Shown here piece after piece: positions 23,161 through 34,002 of a stretch of DNA of 64,000 nt (position 1 is its first letter; each line of letters starts with the position of its first letter). A model generated the notes under the pieces. It ran no database searches. It saw only the letters and a list, made by a program, of their open reading frames with translations, and had not been told where the DNA came from. The position numbers and the translations under genes were made by a program. Location of the stretch: the NCBI GenBank assembly GCA_022828595.1, contig JAKGHH010000004.1, positions 80,814,270 through 80,878,269 on the forward strand. The letters are read 5' to 3'. This DNA is from Nelumbo lutea (Eukaryota > Streptophyta > Magnoliopsida > Proteales > Nelumbonaceae).

Positions 23161-24655
23161 CCTATCAACTTTCAATGGTAGGATAGTAACTTAGTATGGT
23201 GGTGATGGGTGATGGAGAGTTAGGGTTCAATTCTAAAGAGGGAGCCTAAGAAATGGCTACCACATCCAAGGAAGGCTACAGGCACGCAAATTACCCAATC
23301 CTAATACGGGGAGGTATTAACCATTAATAACAATACCAAGCTCTACGAATCTAGTAATTTGAATAAGTACAATCTAAATTCCTTAATGGGGATCCATTGG
23401 AGGGAAAGTCTAGTGCTAGCAACTATGGTAATTCTAGCTCCAATAGTGTATATTAAAGATTTTGCAGTTAAAAAACTCATAGTTGGACCTTAGGTTGGAC
23501 TGACCAGTTCGCCTCGTAGTGTGCACCAGCCTCTCATCGCTTCTACGTAGAATGCATTCCTAGCCTTAACTAACTGAGCCATGCCTCCAATGTTGTTACT
23601 TTGAAAAAATTAGAGTGCTCAAAGCAAACCTACACTCTAGAAACATTAGCATGGGATAACACCATAGGATTTTGGTCCTATTACGTTGGCCTTTAGGATT
23701 AAAGTAATGATTAGCAAGGACAATAGGAGGAGTTAGTGTATCATAGTCAAAGGTGAAATTATTGGATTTATGAAAGATGAACCACTATAAAAACATTTTC
23801 CAATGATGTTTTCATTAATCAAGAACAAAATTTTAGGGTCGAAGGCAATTAGATATTGTCATATTCTCAACCATAAACAATGCCAACCAAGGGTTAGCAA
23901 ATGTTTCTTTTAGGACTTCGCTAACACCTTATGAGAAATCAAAATCTTTGGGTTCCATTAAGAGTTCGGTCGCAAGGTTGAAACTTAAAAGAATTGATAG
24001 AAGGACATCACTAGAAGTGAAGCCTACAGCTTAATTTGACTCAACACGAGTAAACTTACCAAGTCCAGACATAGTAATGTTGACAGACTAAAAGCTCATT
24101 CTTGATTCTATGAGTGCTGGTGCATGGTCATTCTTAGTTGGTGGAGTGATTTGTCTAATTAATTCTGTTAACGAACGAGACATCAACATATTAATTAACT
24201 ATGGGGGGGCACCATTTGTGGCTAGCTTCTTAGAGGGACCATGGCCATTTAAGCCACAAAATTTTGAGGCGATAATAGGTTTGTGATGCCCTTAGATGTT
24301 TTAGGCCGCACACACATTGCAATGATGTATTCAACGAGTCTATAGCCATGGTCGATAAATCTGGATAATCTTTAAAAACTTCATTATGATGGGGATAGAT
24401 CATTACATTTGTTGGTCTTCAACGAGGAATTCCTAGTAAGTGCGACTCATCAACTCGTGTTGACTACGTCCCTACCCTTTGTACACACCGCCTATCACTT
24501 CTACCAATTGAATGGTTTGGTAAAGTGTTTAGATCATGGCGGCGTAGGTAATTTATCGCGCATGACATTGTGAGAAGTCCACTTAACCTTATCATTTAGA
24601 GGAAAGAGAAGTCATAACAAGGTTTTCGTATATGAACCTACAGAATGATCATTTT
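23161..24655 (+). pseudogene. Decayed nuclear 18S rRNA pseudogene (3' ~80% of the gene)
   Basis: The sequence follows eukaryotic 18S rRNA without a major gap, from the 'CTATCAACTTTC..TGGTAGGATAGT' region to the 3' end. Recognisable landmarks include 'AGGGAGCCTAAGAAATGGCT', 'CAAATTACCCAATCCTAATA', 'GGTAATTCTAGCTCCAATAG', 'GTGAAATTATTGGATTTATG', 'GCTTAATTTGACTCAACACG', 'GTGATGCCCTTAGATGTT', 'TTGTACACACCGCC' and 'AAGTCATAACAAGGTTTTCG'. About the first fifth of the gene is absent. Nearly all changes from conserved 18S are C-to-T or G-to-A, the pattern expected from deamination of methylated cytosine in silent DNA. It is not a working rRNA gene: universally conserved core bases are altered (for example the CAGCCGCGG decoding-region stretch reads CAACTATGG). 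Confidence 0.95.
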
Positions 24656-24850
24656 CGATACTTATCCCATAGAAAGACTTGTGAACATGTGATGCTTGCA
24701 AGGACCCTCGAGGGGTGGCCTTGGGGTATGACCATCTCTCACCTGCTTGGGGTTGCTCGACACCTTGCCTTATGGCCCCCAACCTCCATGGCACATGGTT
24801 TAAAGTACAAATACACCCCTTGTGCCGTAACGAGGTGTATTGATACTTTG
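24656..24850 (+). pseudogene. ITS1 remnant following the 18S pseudogene
   Basis: After the 18S 3' end ('CTACAGAATGATCATTTTCGA') comes 'CATAGAAAGACTTGTGAACATGTG', which fits the start of a plant ITS1 (normally CAGAA.GACC.GTGAAC..GT) with the same C-to-T decay. It fades into unrelated sequence near 24850. No 5.8S is seen. Its presence shows the source was the rDNA unit itself and not a processed rRNA. Confidence 0.7.
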
Positions 24851-24931
24851 ACCCTTGATTCCATCAATTTATTTTTATTTTTTAAATTTTAGTTAGTTTT
24901 TGGGATGACTCAAATTGACCCAAGAAAGGTT

Positions 24932-25100
24932 TAGCTAAACGCTTTAACTATTCAATGGGCTGTGGAACCAATGACAAGGTTCCACACTAGTATTAAATAC
25001 ATGGGACCCACATCTTTTATAGTGGGGCCATGAATTTAATACTAGCGTGAAACCTTATCATTGGTTTCATAACCCGCTAGACAGCTATAGCGTTCAACTA
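24932..25100. mobile_element. Fold-back MITE (~165 bp near-palindrome)
   Basis: The left arm AACGCTTTAACTATTCA...GGAACCAATGACAAGGTTCC...CTAGTATTAAATACATGG pairs with the right arm, whose reverse complement reads AACGCTATAGCTGT...GAAACCAATGATAAGGTTTC...CTAGTATTAAATTCATGG. The arms are ~75 bases around a short centre, so nearly the whole element forms one hairpin. Superfamily not assigned because the target duplication is unclear. Confidence 0.8.
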
Positions 25101-25966
25101 ATCCGAATTAAATTAACCCATTGGTCAACCCTAACCCAAACATTTAGGGTTAGGATCTAGCATTTGACAACCCAACCTGAAATTCAACCAACCCAAAGTG
25201 TCTTGGCCAAACCCGAACCCGACCCACCCAACCCAATTGCCAAGCCTAGACTTAACATGCCCTAGATTTTCATAAATTGACTTGAGCATACCCTAAGCTT
25301 TTATAATGGACTTAAAACATACCTTGTGATAAATTTAAATTCCTTTGTTATGGCATTGTTTCCATATTCTCTTCTCCAACAAACCTCCTCATTTATATTA
25401 TTTTCTCAATGTTAAATATGGTGCCCACAATTTAGCCTCAACTGGGCTGAAAAGTCAAAACGCTTTGTTCTAGAGATTCTTTAAAAGTGATCTGATTAAT
25501 GCTATTAATAATTCTACCTATGATCTTCGGTAAGGTAAATTTTATTATTAGTTTTTGCTTCAGGTTTTTCTCTTTTCCTTTTTTTTTTTTTGTTTATTCT
25601 GTTCTTCCATTTGTGTTTTTGGCTCCTGTTGGTTGAATGGATTTTTTTGGTAGCTTTCTTCTTGAGAGACCATTTTTTATGCAGCGCCTCTCATCTTCAG
25701 ACTTAAGCATTTGAACCATTCTCCACATGGCATCTCCCTTCTCTGCATGCTGAGTAGATGATCAAAGCTCTCATTTATTAAAGGGAAAAAGAGTAGTTGA
25801 TCTCCCAAACGTAACAAATGCATAGTTTGATAGACGATAAAGTATAGTTAAAACCGAAATTCACCAAAACTCTCAGAAAACTCCCTCCTTAGAAAAGAAA
25901 AAGAAGTAACATTGTCTTTTTTTTTTCTCACATTGGCAGAAAACAAACCAACAACTACTAATTACC
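25101..25966. other. 3' flank of the GeBP-like gene, no other gene seen
   Basis: AT-rich sequence with T-runs (about 25570-25590, 25918-25927) and no convincing ORF. The 3' UTR of the reverse-strand gene should lie in the right-hand part. Confidence 0.45.
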
Positions 25967-27181
25967 TCACTTTTTTGATCCAAGAGCATCAAACAGCATC
26001 TTCAACTGGTCCCTGAATAAATCAACCCGCTTCAGGTACATCTCAATCTCTTCCATATGCAACTTCCTCCACCTCTCCTCCAATTCCTTCAACTTTGAGC
26101 TCCCCATCAAACCCAAACCTTCTTTCACAATATCCTCTCCAAAATCAGGCCTAAGCCGGAATGACTCCATTACACACGGGTACATTGACCAATTTAGCTC
26201 TTCATCGGCCTTCACTGCCGCATTTGGGGCCTCTCCCGAAGAAGCCGAACCGACAGCCTTTTCAACTTTCTGTTTCCCATCATCGGTAGTAGCTTGATTA
26301 TTGCCACCAGCATCATCGGAACCCCATATCTTCTTGGACAAATGGAATGTCTTGGATTCGTGCGACTTAGAAAAAACAGGGTCGTTGCCCCCTTTCCCTC
26401 TGCCCATATTGGTCTTGTATTTCTTCTTTAATCGACGGATTTTATCAGCTAATTGGTTCTTATTTACATCAACGTGGAGCGATTTCTTGATGAACTCAAG
26501 AAACCCAGCCATGTCTGTCCATGGGTCAGTGCCTTTCTTTGAGTAATCGATTATACCCTTCAAGATTATGATCTCGTCGTCCTCGCTCCACAACCTCTGA
26601 AACAATTGCTTCTTGGCATCGTCCCCGGACTTCTTCTCAGATTCTTCTACTTGAAGCGACCCGTTCTCATCGGCGTTCCAAACCTTCTTCTTTTTACTCT
26701 TGGGGTCCCTGTTCCCCTCTTTATCAGTCTCCACGGGGCGTTTTGCTCTGGTGGTAGATCTTGTGGGGCTGCTCAACGCCGGAGGAGCAGCAGATCCTGG
26801 CCTCGTCGGAGGCTTCTTGGGCTTGAGTGTGTCGTCCATAGGCTTGGAGGTGAAAGGCTTTATTCTTGGATCGGCACCTCGAGCGGGCTGGCGGGGTTTT
26901 TCGGGTGATTCAGAATCAGAACCGGACTCTTCCTGGGAATCGAACTCTTCGTCTTCTTCTTCTTCTTCTTCTTCATCACCGGAGGGAGGGTGGACTTGAC
27001 GACCTGACATAGTAGCGGATTTAATGGTCGGGTTCTTGTAAGAGGATCTCTTAGCGGAAACTTGCTCGTGTTCATCTTCTTCTTCGTCCTCTTCTGCTTC
27101 TTCTTCGTCCTCTTCTACATCTTCAGACGAGGAATAGGCATCCGGTGGGTTGTCAAGAAGTGATGAGCGTTCCGGAGGCAT
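25967..27181 (-). CDS. GLABROUS1 enhancer-binding protein (GeBP)/STOREKEEPER-like transcription factor
   Basis: The 404-residue intact, intronless frame has a Ser/acidic N-terminal third with long Glu/Asp runs (residues ~15-30 and ~65-80), a basic stretch ('KSKKKKVW', ~165), and then the DUF573 domain at ~190-290 with 'FQRLWSEDDEIIILKGI', 'IKKSLHVDVNKNQLADKIRR' and 'LKKKYKTN'. A C-terminal conserved segment (~325-404) has a heptad-like leucine pattern for dimerisation. GeBP/STKL proteins are plant nuclear DNA-binding factors with a non-canonical leucine zipper, acting in leaf development, cytokinin response and sugar-related promoter control; this is family knowledge. Start 'MPPERSSLLDN' lies ~75 bases below a TATA box. 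Which GeBP/STKL paralogue it is cannot be told. Many overlapping open frames on the other strand are shadows of its acidic codon repeats. Confidence 0.93.
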   Translation of the reverse strand: MPPERSSLLDNPPDAYSSSEDVEEDEEEAEEDEEEDEHEQVSAKRSSYKNPTIKSATMSGRQVHPPSGDEEEEEEEDEEFDSQEESGSDSESPEKPRQPARGADPRIKPFTSKPMDDTLKPKKPPTRPGSAAPPALSSPTRSTTRAKRPVETDKEGNRDPKSKKKKVWNADENGSLQVEESEKKSGDDAKKQLFQRLWSEDDEIIILKGIIDYSKKGTDPWTDMAGFLEFIKKSLHVDVNKNQLADKIRRLKKKYKTNMGRGKGGNDPVFSKSHESKTFHLSKKIWGSDDAGGNNQATTDDGKQKVEKAVGSASSGEAPNAAVKADEELNWSMYPCVMESFRLRPDFGEDIVKEGLGLMGSSKLKELEERWRKLHMEEIEMYLKRVDLFRDQLKMLFDALGSKK

Positions 27182-27254
27182 CTTCTCTCCGGCAGAAGAT
27201 AAAGGGTCTGAAATTCGAACCAGAGAAAAGTAGGGCTTTTAGAGATGTGTCGAC

Positions 27255-27262
27255 ATTTTATA
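27255..27262 (-). promoter_or_regulatory. TATA box of the GeBP-like gene
   Basis: The minus strand reads GCTATAAAATG here, ~75 bases upstream of the start codon. This allows a 5' leader of about 40 bases. Placement is by motif and distance. Confidence 0.6.
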
Positions 27263-28582
27263 GCAGCCGGACGGACGGGGTCCAATTGCCTTTCGTTTGA
27301 ACACGCGAAAAGCTTGTGGTGTGTGCCTGGCTGGGGGATGGCAACGGGGCGGGTTCGGAGGTCCTACCCGCCTCTCTAAACCTTTCAACCCGTATCCGCC
27401 CTAAAATTCGTACAAGCTTGGATTTTAAGAATTTAAATTCTTTATATATATAAAAATGTAATACCCTCCTAATATTTAAGGGTAAGGGCGGGTTGGAATC
27501 TGCATCTAATTTTTTATTATTTCTCGTCGTAATAAATATGTAACATAACATAAATAAATAACAAAATTTCTAATTATTTACTTAAGACATATAAAAAACA
27601 CATAAATTATCGATTATCCTTTACATAAAATTCAAATTATTATTAAATTTAACAATTAATAGATAAAATTTAGGAAGAATGACTAATCAGCCCAGATCAG
27701 AATTTTATAACTCCAAAGTATAGGGGGAATGCATCTTGACCATGAATTGATGCCAAATTCATAGGCAAGATGTGGTTTATAGGAGGGGAGAGGGCCAGTA
27801 GTAGGGGGAGTTGGAAAATTTATCCGTACTTCGTAAAATTTATATGCTTTCCAACAATATACATGTTGAGGTGGGTCAAGTTTAATCTAATACAGACCCT
27901 ACCTGTACTCGTATGGATTACACTAGGTACAAAAAAGACAAACCATAGACTCAAAAAGCTTAATGGTCCAATTTGGTTCGTGAGTAGGATCAGAACCAAA
28001 CCCCCCTAGGAATTGAAATCAGAATCATCTATTTCTGATGAATTTTGGCTCAGTAAGGAATTGGAATCGGATGTAGATTGTTACAATTTGGTTCATTTGG
28101 AGTCAAGGTTTAAAAAATCGATATGATATGTCCCATATCGGACGAAACACCCTACATTTTTTAATAATAAAAAAAACTTTTTTAACCCCCAAAAACCAAA
28201 ATTTGAAAAAAACAAAACTAAAAAAAGCTAATTTCGTGTGTATCTAAGTATCGATACACCTCTACGTATTGGTACTTTGAACCATGTTTAGAGTTGGAAT
28301 CAAAATCAATTGAAAGTTTTAAATTTGTATTAGTCTTTTTATTACTTTATTATTATTTTATTAGTATTTAATAATTAATATCTTAGTGTTTTTCATTAAT
28401 TTATGAATATTTTATTAATATATTATTATTTTATTATTACTTTTATAATATCTTTATTATTATCTATATATATATATATATTAAAATTGGATGATCCTAT
28501 TATATTTCCTTTCTAAATTTAGAAACTACATTAAACCGTAATAAAATAATTTAGTTTGATTTCCTTTCCAAACTTTCATATT
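27263..28582. other. Gene-free AT-rich stretch between the GeBP-like gene and the CACTA element
   Basis: Upstream region of the GeBP-like gene followed by repetitive AT-rich DNA, with a (TA)n run near 28465-28480. The segment near 28110-28290 ('AAAAAATCGATATGATATG', 'CCCATATCGGA') looks like a dispersed plant repeat. No gene seen. Confidence 0.45.
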
Positions 28583-28700
28583 CACTACAAGAAAAATTGT
28601 CTAAGGCGGCGGTTTAGAACCAGCTGTCTTAAAGACCGCCACCACAAAGAATGCTAAAGTAGTGGTTTCGGAAACCAAAACATTTATGGGTGGGCGGTCT
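28583..28700. repeat. Left terminal inverted repeat and subterminal repeats of the CACTA element
   Basis: The 14-bp TIR is followed by CTAAGGCGGCGGTTTAGAACC, AAAGACCGCCACC, GTGGTTTCGGAAACC and GGGCGGTCTTTTCG, i.e. inverted copies of a GGCGGT core. Confidence 0.85.
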
Positions 28701-29326
28701 TTTCGTTGTCTTTAACTTTGAATTGGATTTGAATCGATCCCTCTATGGACAAAGGCTGTTTGGTTGAAATGCAAATACAAATATATACACTATATATTTA
28801 TATATTCTTTGGTTCATTAATGCAAACACGATTTATATTTTAAATCATTTTTGTATTTATCATATTTGTTTGAAATTGGTAAAAAGGTGTGGGCTCATCA
28901 TTAATTGCTCTAAATGGTCTAATGCCTCAATTTTGGTCAAAAAAATTAATAATACAAAAGTGTCAAAAAAACACAATTTTTCTCTAATAATCATTACTTT
29001 TTACGTTTCAAACAAACGCGGACCGGGGTGCATAAATACCCCGGTTCGGCGTTTGTATCGCAAACAAAGAAAAACTTCAAATAGGGGAATCCCGCGTTGT
29101 TCTACTCCTTCGCGCCTAGCATTCTAGTCCCAAGAGAGGGAATCAAACAGAGAGGGGATCATGCTCGCCTCAATTTCCCCAAGCTCTTTCTTGGCAGGGA
29201 TGGTGCTGCCACTCCTCCATGTTCATCACCCCCAACTCCCATTGCAAATCTTCACCAACCCAGCAGCAACAGTCGCCGCCTCAGCCTCATTCGGAAGCTC
29301 AACATGTGGAGACTGCACCCATGCCT

Positions 29327-29460
29327 CACTACTAGAAAGGTATATAATTAGAGGCGAAAAGTCAGAGGCGTTTGATGAAAATTGCCTCTGAAAATGTTGA
29401 ATTACAACGGTTTGAATTAATTATTATTAAGGCACTTCGTCAATGCCTCTATTCTAGTTA
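29327..29460. mobile_element. Possible small second CACTA-type MITE nested in the element
   Basis: Starts CACTACTAGAAA with AGAGGCG words inside. The right side has TGCCTCT words and ends ATTCTAGTTA, a decayed inverse of the start. Only ~134 bp. The right end is imperfect. Confidence 0.35.
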
Positions 29461-29856
29461 CCGAGAGACTGATTACTGTTTGGGCTCGCTGAGAGAGAGA
29501 GAGAGAGAAATGAGGGTTTTGCAATTTGCATTTGAACTCGAACCCCTCGTTCCATTCGATCAGAGGAGGCATTCTTTGAACCGAATTCGTCAAAAAGGTA
29601 GGGTTTCTCTGACTCATTGCAAATAGTTACTCAGATGTTGACATTCGGGAAAACTAAAATCGGAGATCGGATATCGGATATCAGATATCGATGATCGATT
29701 TTGTTTGTTTTGACAATATTTTGAGCTTTTTCTTTTCTTCTGTGTTTTATCTATTCCGTGGACTTAAAGTCTGTTGGTTGTTTTTCTCTGAACAGTTAAG
29801 TAACGGTGATAAATCTTATGAAACATAGTTTGAAACTGTGACTATCTGCGTTGAAG

Positions 29857-30166
29857 ATGGAGAAAGCAAAACCTCTCATTTCGACGAATAATTCACATTA
29901 TAGTGATGACGATGGCATGGAAGCTCGGTTTACGGAGCTCTACAAGGTTTTCTCTACTAATTTTTAATTTCATCAGAATTCTCTCTTCAATTGGTTTTTT
30001 ACGCCTTATTGTTTGAAAAATTTTCCTTCTACTTTCACTTCTACTTGATCCATGAATTCGAAATCTGGTTGTAGAGCGGACTATCGTTTGGCGAAAGAAT
30101 ATTTTCTGAAGCTATGTAGTTGCTCGATCAGAGAAATCAAGCGACTTCTTTTGGCAAATACGTCTG
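29857..30166 (+). pseudogene. Retinoblastoma-related (RBR) N-terminal fragment, two exons, broken
   Basis: Exon 29857-29946 encodes 'MEKAKPLISTNNSHYSDDDG' and then 'EARFTELYK'. After an intron (GT..AG) the second exon, from 30075, reads 'SGLSFGERIFSEAM', a stop codon (TAG), 'LLDQ', and after a frame change 'LLLANTSVI'. The order matches the RBR N-terminus (EARF..FCK.GL...F.EA..LF...K.LL..N.S.I), the conserved region before the RB N domain. RBR is the plant E2F-binding cell-cycle repressor. Only this start is present, with a stop and a frameshift, so no working protein can result. I rely on remembered family pattern; a database search would settle it. Confidence 0.6.
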
Positions 30167-30419
30167 TAATTTCTTTTCTCGCAATTAAAACATTGTCTTC
30201 AATTTGAGTTTAGTTTATTTTTGTTCATGCATACTCTTACACTTGATTGCTTTGAAATTTGATTTTTGTTGTATTTAGCTAGACTGTATGTTCTAGTTCA
30301 CAGCTTGAAGAAATCGAACAGTTATGGTTTGGTATTCCAGAACAGTTCTGATTTAGTGGACCAGAAGTTCTAATGCAGAGTAGTGTATGAAAGATACACA
30401 GATCAGAAGAGCGACAATA

Positions 30420-31050
30420 GCTTTGGTTTAGTATTCTAAGTCTCAGATGAACTCCCTGGAAATCAAGAGTAGGTTTACATTCATCAAGTCCAGGATGTAT
30501 CTTGCCTGTGTTGAACAATGTTCCAGCTGCCAAGGCCCATTGTCTTTTTCTCTTAACCATCTGATTGTGTTCTCTGAATCACTTTCAATGTTTAGGCTTG
30601 AAATACCCAGATCTCCAGCTATAGATCCCAGTTAAAGCAGCTAGCATCTAAACCTCAGTGGAGACAACAGTCCTTATTGGACCATTGAAAGCCCAGCAAA
30701 TCAGCCATCATTTCCCCTAATTATCCCCCCAATACCAGGTATTTCTCTTTCATTAGAAGCCCAAGATAAAGCTGTTTCATCCCAAAGCTACCGCTGTGCA
30801 CCTATTCCTCTAGTCATTTTCATCCATTATATTCCAGGACTGCCCTGTGTGATCTGGAAGTCAATGATGTGGATTTTTCTTTCATCCTTCAAAGCTTCTG
30901 CAATGGCACCGTTAGCAGACATATATCCGAACTTGAAGTATGGGCAAACCTTATACAGAATGTGCATGTATGAGAGGAGCTCACCTGGTCCAGTAATGAT
31001 TTATGGATTGGGTTGGGTTTATCCAACTTCTAGTTGATTGATAGGAGATC
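30420..31050 (-). mobile_element. L1-type LINE fragment (RNase H region), reversed
   Basis: In broken frames the minus strand gives 'CWAFNGPI', 'VVSTEV..LAALTGI' and 'GTLFNTGKIHPGLDE', which follow the RVT_3-type RNase H at the end of plant L1 elements (FxGPIG..T..EAELLAL..GI, then NT.KI). It interrupts the interior of the CACTA element. Boundaries not found. Confidence 0.4.
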
Positions 31051-31584
31051 AGAGTAGAGGTGTCAATGGACTTGCTTTGGGTTGGATCCAATTTGAATTA
31101 TTATTAATTTGAACGGGTTGGAAATTCCAATAAGAAATGTCGAATTGGACCACTCCAGATTATAGTCCAAAGTATTTTATCGGATTGGATTGGGCTGGTC
31201 CATCTGTAATGGACTCATATTAGACCAGGTTGGGTTGAACCAATATCTGGTCTATTGACAGTTCTATTCGGCTGCAGGTAATTTAGCAGTGAGAAAGAGA
31301 AAATGCCTAGGTTTTTGGCACTTTTGACATCATACCGTGGTTGCTGACAGCTTAGCTAGTCAGCTATAACACTTTTGTTTAGAGAGAAAATGATACCTGT
31401 GCTGGTCATTATGTTGTGACACAAGAGTACCATAGTGACTACGAGCTTGGCAAGATGCTATTGCTATTAAGTTCAATACAAGAGCCGGTTGATCAATTGG
31501 AAATGGAGTCTGAATCTGCTGTGTCTACTATGCTGTGGACTGCATTGTATTCCTAGTAAGCTCAGGACATTTGTCCATTATTTG

Positions 31585-31595
31585 TACAGCTCTTC

Positions 31596-31641
<46 letters not shown>
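31585..31641. repeat. (CT)n microsatellite
   Basis: Long CT dinucleotide run with one CCCT interruption. Confidence 0.9.
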
Positions 31642-31647
<6 letters not shown>

Positions 31648-32110
31648 GGTTGACTAGTCAGTCCATCTCTCTCTCATTTCCTCTCTACAAGTCTGGCAAG
31701 ATGCTATTGCCTATTACTCCTGTATATAGGCAGTTTTAACAATCATATGTTTAAATTTCTATTGATTAGTTCTAACAATATTTATAAATGGAGCAGTCCA
31801 GTTTTTTTTTTTTTTTTATTTATCAATGCTACATGGTCTTAAATTAATCTTTGATTTGTGGAAAGAAAATTTTTCATGTTCTACTACAAAAGTTCAGATT
31901 GAAGTTTAAACAGTTTTTTTTGTTTTTTTTTTTTATGGTTCTATTTTGAAACAATGGGTAAGATGTTCAAATTGAAGTTCAAGTACAATACCATAGAGAA
32001 ACAGAGCAACCCTGTTTCTCTTAAATCTATTGCTGAACTTTACACTTCTAGTGGATGTACAACATTTCCATTAATGAACTTTAGCATGGGTGAGTCAATT
32101 ACTAAGGATA

Positions 32111-32149
32111 AGGGGGGGGGGGGGGAGAGAGAGAGAGAGAGAGAGAGAT
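32111..32149. repeat. Poly(G) run followed by (GA)n
   Basis: An uninterrupted run of about 13-14 G passes into GA dinucleotides. A long T-run follows at about 32202-32217. Confidence 0.9.
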
Positions 32150-32832
32150 TGTTGCCTGGTTGGATTCAAGGTTGGGACATCATCCAAAAATTCTATAGGA
32201 TTTTTTTTTTTTTTTTTGCAAAATTGTAGTTTCTAGAATACCCAAAAAAATTAATGGGTAGACTTGGTGGAGAACCCAAAACAGATGGTAGATAGAATTC
32301 TCGAAACTCTTTATTTCTTTCCTTATCTTGGCAAATGTAAAAACAGAATTTGGTTTATGATGCTGTAAGTTTGTTACTAAAATGACAACATGATTGTAGC
32401 CACACAACTAAAATATGATTGCCATCTCCATGGTACAACCCCCATCAATGACAACATCCAAGTATGAAAGATGTTTGCTACCAACATGTTGGTATCGGTA
32501 ACAGATCTGGATTGTTGATTAGTTGATCAGTCCCCATGTTAATTAAATTAATTCTCTGGAAAAAAAAAGAAAATGAACAATCTGCAAGTGTTATAGAATG
32601 GTAGCTGGAATTTTAAAACTTAAATGTCTCCAAGTATGAACATAGATTAGACTACTAATTTCTCAAGCCTATTTTGCTTTATCTCTCTTGCTTTAACTAT
32701 CAAGATCCACCCTTTATCAGCAATCAACGAGTTTATAAACTTAACTCTCTAATTAAGTTTGCACTTGTACTGAGTTAAATGATTAGCTTAGCTCCAAGGG
32801 AGCACATTCTAACTATTTGCTTTTCTATGCAG

Positions 32833-32937
32833 GGCTTAAGGATTTTGTTTCTAGTTTCACCTTCAGCATTGATCGGCAGTTACTTGCTTCAGGAAGCTTT
32901 GATGGGCTTATCCAATAAGTACGAGGCATATCTTCAG
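32833..32937 (+). pseudogene. WD40-repeat protein exon fragment
   Basis: Between a TGCAG acceptor and a GTGG donor the frame gives 'LKDFVSSFTFSIDRQLLASG' and 'SFDGLIQ', then a stop and 'ISSG'. This is one WD40 blade (H.D.V.S..FS.DG.LLASGS.DG.V..WDI.SG). It is reminiscent of the AAMP-like WD40 proteins but one blade cannot identify the parent. The WD dipeptide is destroyed by the stop/frameshift. Confidence 0.65.
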
Positions 32938-33199
32938 GTGGTCTAAACTCTCAAGTGCACACTTTAAGTCTTAATCTGGTAATGCTTCAAAACAGACTTG
33001 TTTGTAGTTGTATGCATTTCATGTATTTCATGCTTGATTTCCTATGTACTGATTAATCTAGAACCTTATTTGTTTATTGACCCTTATTGTTAGCTTCCTT
33101 TTTCTCCAATTTTTCCTGGATTTCCATTTTTTTCTTTTTTACTCTAAGAAGGCTGTTGTCTTCTGTTGGTTCCTGATTTGAAATTGGACCGTGTACTGC

Positions 33200-33540
33200 A
33201 TCTAATAGGTGCCACCGGTGAAGCAGTTATGATTCATGCTTGTTGGGCCATTGGTATAATTTGAGAAGTCAGAGGCACCATCCTGAATGCAATTCTGCAA
33301 AAGTTATTTTCTATGCAGGAAATTTCATCTGCACTTGTGACATTGGAAGTTTGCTCCACGACGAGGAATTTTCCACTTTTTTATTGAGATACCATAACAG
33401 TTGGGCCAGATGTTATTTCTGATTCTATCCAAACTGCACTTTGTATCTCCGGTTAATAACATGTTTTTTCTTCTTTTACTTGGAACTTGGATCAGAAACT
33501 TCTTTCTGTATGCCACAATTTCTGTAAATTTAATTTTGTG
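33200..33540 (+). other. Unassigned exon-like segment within the CACTA element
   Basis: The DNA is less AT-rich than its surroundings and may be another captured exon group, but three frames each contain stops and I do not recognise a protein. Confidence 0.25.
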
Positions 33541-34002
33541 GTACAGATATATAAAATCAGAATAATATTACAATAGACTATCACAAAAATGAACCTGGAG
33601 AGGAAACTTTAGGTAACTCAGGCCTGAATTTCTGTTATTACTATCCTGGTTAATGATATGTTCATGCTATTCTAGGACTACTGAAGATTTCTTGATGCTA
33701 TCCTCCCCTCATTGTTCCATTAATATAGCAGTGATTAGAGGTCACTGAAGATTTCTTGATGTCAAGGAACCCTTCAAACTAAAAGCTTAAGCTATTAGTT
33801 GAGGTCACTGAAGAAGTTTTTATCCTCCCCTCATTGTTCTGTTATATGGCATATCATGTAAAAGCTAAGAAGGTGTTTTTCTCTGTCAGTGTTCTACATA
33901 TTTCTCATTTCTGTTTTTGGTTGATCTTTTTATATTAGTAAGGGAATTTGCACTTTATCATTATGGATCTGCACAGTCAGATGTATCTTATCTGTGGATT
34001 CA

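Noticed and set aside
26301..26999. Several plus-strand frames over the GeBP-like gene
   Set aside because: They are opposite-strand shadows of the intact reverse-strand gene and consist of translated acidic codon repeats.
28738..29080. Segment with GCAAATACAAATATATACAC resembling the Tourist MITE end at 60861
   Set aside because: Only one end resembles the MITE; no inverted partner with a TTA duplication was found.
31954..32229. 91-codon frame starting MGKMFKLKFKYN
   Set aside because: It runs through the poly-G and GA microsatellite and has no recognisable domain.
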